NCBI GenBank assembly: GCA_018221165.1
Contig: JAAOYD010000105.1
Span: 1 to 6,831, forward strand
Length of the DNA: 6,831 bases
Source of the DNA: Candidatus Woesearchaeota archaeon
GTDB lineage: Archaea; Nanobdellota; Nanobdellia; Woesearchaeales; UBA525
Direction of reading: 5' to 3'
Positions 4,966 to 6,831 of the stretch are shown piece after piece. The notes below the pieces were generated by a model. The model searched no databases. It saw only the letters and a list, made by a program, of their open reading frames with translations, and had not been told where the DNA came from. The position numbers and the translations under genes are program-made. How positions within the stretch are numbered: the first letter of the stretch is position 1; every line of letters begins with the position of its first letter.

Positions 4966-5933
4966 AGGAATTCATCCTCAAATATCTCAGTTATTTGTTT
5001 CTTCAAGTTCTCAACATCAATGACAGAATCTTTCTTCTTCCTGAACTTCTGAACAAGTTCCTTCTCAAGAATATCCGTTTTGCTCAGATAGACGACAATC
5101 TCCTTTCCATACTTTCCGAGCGTCTTTTCGAGGCGTTCTTGATCCTCGACGGGGTATTCCTCAGTGAGGTCGTAGATATAGACAATCATGTGGGCTGCGT
5201 ATTTCATGGCGAGGTAGGCTTGCTTTTCGATAGGATTCATCTTCTCTAGGCGCGCGAGCGTGCCAGGAGTATCAATACACTGGATTTTGTTGTGTCGGTA
5301 TTCAAACGAACCAGCGTTGAGGGTTTTCGTCGTAAACGCGTACTCGTCTATTTCGGCCTTCGAGCCTGTAAGTTTGTTTAAGAGAGTTGATTTGCCGACG
5401 TTCGGGAAACCAGCGATAGCAACAGTGAACGCTTCGGGTTTGATCGCGGGAAAATCACGCATTATTTTCCTGGCCTTCTCGAGATACAGCAGTTGCTTAT
5501 CGACGCGTTTCACGACACTGCTGACACGACCAATTGCCTGACGCTTGAGTGCAAGGAGATGCTTCTTGTCTTTTGCGCTTGAGAATGTCTTGCCGAGTTC
5601 GCCGGCGAGCTTATTGGTATTTCTCGCGGCAGTAGCGACGCTGGCGAGGCTTTGCTTGAGTTTGTCAGTGTCAAGCGTCTCATCGATAAGGCGAGCGTAG
5701 AGTTCTGGGAGCGCGTCGATACTCGGGAAGCTCTTGACGATACGCGAGAGGGTAGCCCCAGCTGATTTAGCGATGGCCTTGAGGCGCTCCTGCTCGAGCT
5801 TTCCCTGGCGCTCAAAGTGCGTACCGCGCTTCAGCTTTGGCTTGTACTCAGTCGCGTGTTTTCCACCGCGCTTGAACGCCACATCGATAATCATCGTCGA
5901 CGTATCAACAGGTGGGATATTCTGGAAGTTCAT
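4962..5933 (-). CDS. Nog1-like Obg-superfamily GTPase
   Basis: A 323-residue cytosolic GTPase probably involved in large ribosomal subunit assembly, the role of eukaryotic NOG1; archaeal forms are short and lack the long C-terminal part. Residues 1 to about 160 form a helical, basic N-terminal domain as in NOG1. The G domain follows: G1 GFPNVGKST at 175-183; G2-type YAFTTKTL at 198-205, the Obg-group pattern; G3 DTPG at 221-224; G4 SKTD at 284-287, where the usual first residue is Asn; G5 is not clear. I chose ATG 5933: a TATA box at 5956-5962 lies 26 bases upstream, and the open frame before it encodes nothing domain-like and overlaps the upstream protease gene. It shares a CTAG stop with rpl10e. 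The family is firm; assignment to NOG1 rather than another Obg-like group rests on the N-terminal domain. Confidence 0.92.
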   Translation of the reverse strand: MNFQNIPPVDTSTMIIDVAFKRGGKHATEYKPKLKRGTHFERQGKLEQERLKAIAKSAGATLSRIVKSFPSIDALPELYARLIDETLDTDKLKQSLASVATAARNTNKLAGELGKTFSSAKDKKHLLALKRQAIGRVSSVVKRVDKQLLYLEKARKIMRDFPAIKPEAFTVAIAGFPNVGKSTLLNKLTGSKAEIDEYAFTTKTLNAGSFEYRHNKIQCIDTPGTLARLEKMNPIEKQAYLAMKYAAHMIVYIYDLTEEYPVEDQERLEKTLGKYGKEIVVYLSKTDILEKELVQKFRKKKDSVIDVENLKKQITEIFEDEFL

Positions 5934-5955
5934 GAGGAGAGAAGAATGGGAGGGG

Positions 5956-5962
5956 TTTAAAA
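5956..5962 (-). promoter_or_regulatory. TATA box of the Nog1-like gene
   Basis: TTTTAAA on the minus strand, centred 26 bases before ATG 5933, lies in the 38-base gap after the protease gene. It suggests the GTPase gene is transcribed separately from the protease gene. The T run may also help end the protease transcript. Confidence 0.65.
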
Positions 5963-5971
5963 GTATTGGCG

Positions 5972-6676
5972 TCATGACCAGTAGTTCATCTCGCTGCGAG
6001 CATCCCGTGCGTCGCTCTTGCACCGTATACAATAATCGACTGGCGCAGTCGAGATGCCAGCTCGCATAATGCATGAGGCCTTTGCGTCGTCGTGGGTTCC
6101 ACCGAAATCGACAATGTATGGTTTCTCAATGAGTTCCCCTGACTCAATGTCTGCGACCTCGAGGAGGTCATGATGGCCCAGGAGACCAAAAAGGTGCCCA
6201 AGTTCATGACGAAGCGTGTAGCGGAGCAGCTCAAGACCCAAAGGTGAATTCTCCATCGGGACGACGACAGTCCCCTTGATTGCGTCAGTCATACCACCTG
6301 TCTGCCCGAGCTGTCTCGGAGCGAGATAGCTGTTTGAGGGGATGCGTGCAGGGACTATATAGATTGAAGAACCGCGACCGGCAGCCTGACCTATAAGCTT
6401 CGTATAGGCAATAACGCCTTGCTGGTCGACGAAGCCTGACAGCTGTGCTGTCTTGAAATTAGCCGAGTCCATCGGAACGAAGAAATCGTCAAGTGACTTG
6501 TAGAGCTCTGATTCGACAATCTGACGGGCGTCAGCAGTCACCCCTTTGCCAAGGATGACCCGCGTGTCCTTTGCATCATACCACAAAGGCTTCTGTGAAC
6601 CAAACCGTTCATGCAAGATAGTGTTGCGAACCGATTGCCAACCAGTCCGTCCGAAGCGATGCGTATTCTCATCCAT
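5972..6676 (-). CDS. Archaemetzincin-like zinc metalloprotease (divergent, M54-like)
   Basis: A 234-residue putative zinc peptidase. The active site is H157-E-L-G-H161-L-F-G164-L-L-G-H168, the HExxHxxGxxxH form of archaemetzincins. In that family it continues HC-x4-C-x-M-x17-C-x2-C, binding a second zinc. Here the residue after H168 is H169 instead of Cys; C202-I-M204 supplies the C-x-M turn about 27 residues later than expected; and C216-I-R-C219 follows after 11 residues. So three of four structural cysteines are kept, the first is missing, and the segment 170-200, which is rich in acidic residues (VADIESGELIEKP), looks like an insertion. H169, D170 or H195 could be the fourth ligand. No signal peptide is seen. 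ATG 6676 fits the TATA box at 6699-6706. A generic metzincin is the alternative. Substrate unknown. Confidence 0.82.
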   Translation of the reverse strand: MDENTHRFGRTGWQSVRNTILHERFGSQKPLWYDAKDTRVILGKGVTADARQIVESELYKSLDDFFVPMDSANFKTAQLSGFVDQQGVIAYTKLIGQAAGRGSSIYIVPARIPSNSYLAPRQLGQTGGMTDAIKGTVVVPMENSPLGLELLRYTLRHELGHLFGLLGHHDLLEVADIESGELIEKPYIVDFGGTHDDAKASCIMRAGISTAPVDYCIRCKSDARDARSEMNYWS

Positions 6677-6698
6677 AGATTGTTTTAAGCAACAATGA

Positions 6699-6706
6699 TT
6701 TATAAG
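6699..6706 (-). promoter_or_regulatory. TATA box of the archaemetzincin-like gene
   Basis: CTTATAAA on the minus strand, preceded by AAAAC, is centred about 26 bases before ATG 6676. No Shine-Dalgarno sequence is visible, so a leaderless mRNA is likely. Confidence 0.75.
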
Positions 6707-6723
6707 GTTTTCTATTATTAACC

Positions 6724-6733
6724 ACTTATAAGT
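6724..6733. repeat. Palindrome ACTTATAAGT between divergent promoters
   Basis: A perfect 10-bp palindrome lies between the minus-strand TATA box at 6699-6706 and the plus-strand one at 6765-6774. It contains a TATA-like core, so it may be a spare promoter element, or a dimeric regulator site that could act on both directions. No regulator gene is nearby. Confidence 0.35.
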
Positions 6734-6764
6734 AGTGTATATTTTCCTGGAAAAAGAAGGGTAT

Positions 6765-6774
6765 CTTTATAAAG
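6765..6774 (+). promoter_or_regulatory. Strong TATA box pointing out of the right edge
   Basis: CTTTATAAAG, a near-consensus TATA box that is also a perfect 10-bp palindrome, predicts initiation at about 6794-6798, within the structured sequence at the right edge. No ATG occurs between it and the window end. Confidence 0.65.
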
Positions 6775-6785
6775 GAATCACTGTT

Positions 6786-6831
6786 CTCAGGCAGAAGCTG
6801 AGTTACCCCAAAGGGGCGCGGCGCGCCGTGA
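6786..6831 (+). other. GC-rich hairpin-forming 5' end of an unknown transcript (cut by the window)
   Basis: Three consecutive pairings are visible: CTCAG/CTGAG (6786-6790 with 6798-6802), CCCC/GGGG around AAA (6806-6809 with 6813-6816), and the palindrome CGGCGCGCCG (6819-6828), extendable by a G-T and a C-G pair. This lies where transcription from the TATA box at 6765-6774 should begin, although the first stem may fall partly upstream of the start. The high GC content contrasts with the AT-rich promoter and resembles structural RNA genes in archaea. I cannot assign it to tRNA, SRP RNA, RNase P RNA or rRNA from 46 bases; a structured mRNA leader is also possible. Confidence 0.35.

Noticed and set aside
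5934..6074. N-terminal extension of the Nog1-like frame to 6074
   Set aside because: It overlaps the archaemetzincin-like gene, looks non-conserved, and ATG 5933 has its own TATA box at the right distance.

Overview
The window is a compact archaeal chromosome segment. The evidence is an archaeal/eukaryote-type ribosomal protein uL16 (L10e), a short archaeal-type Nog1-like GTPase, a free-standing AlaX editing protein, a JAMM protease close to the Archaeoglobus type, an archaemetzincin-like protease, an unusual membrane protein with a voltage-sensor-like domain, and TATA boxes 24-28 bases upstream of nearly every first start codon. Gene density, convergent overlaps and protein style would fit a DPANN or other uncultivated archaeon, but the lineage is an inference; no rRNA is present to settle it.

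Left part (1-2256): an open frame enters from the left edge on the + strand (to 200, uncertain). It meets a minus-strand unit that reads, in transcription order, TATA box (2205-2212), structured leader, tRNA-Val(CAC) (2063-2135), a thioredoxin-CcdA/DsbD-like membrane redox protein (892-2061) and alaX (187-879). The tRNA ends one base before the start codon of the redox gene and no other promoter is visible, so the protein mRNA is probably released by tRNA 3' processing. alaX starts from a perfect Shine-Dalgarno element.

Middle (2257-4336): nth (endonuclease III, minus) and a JAMM/MPN+ metalloprotease gene (plus) diverge from a 51-base gap whose single palindromic TTTTAAAA sits at TATA distance from both starts. 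The JAMM gene converges on and overlaps by 53 bases the gene of a predicted 8-helix membrane protein (minus) with a voltage-sensor-like C-terminal half and no pore. A 9-bp tandem repeat lies in the overlap and encodes the low-complexity tails of both proteins.

Right part (4337-6831): rpl10e (plus) and the Nog1-like GTPase gene (minus) converge and share a CTAG in which each strand reads TAG. Upstream of the GTPase gene, on the same strand and with its own TATA box between them, is a divergent archaemetzincin-like protease gene. From about 6765 a strong TATA box points out of the window toward a GC-rich, hairpin-forming sequence that may be the 5' part of a non-coding RNA or a structured leader.

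Functionally the segment mixes translation (tRNA-Val, AlaX, L10e, Nog1), DNA base-excision repair (Nth), extracytoplasmic thiol redox (Trx-CcdA) and proteolysis (JAMM, archaemetzincin-like). I do not see a defence island, mobile element or CRISPR. The most unusual items are the tRNA-linked redox gene, the poreless voltage-sensor-like protein, the archaemetzincin variant with an altered zinc-ribbon spacing, and the bidirectional TATA box.
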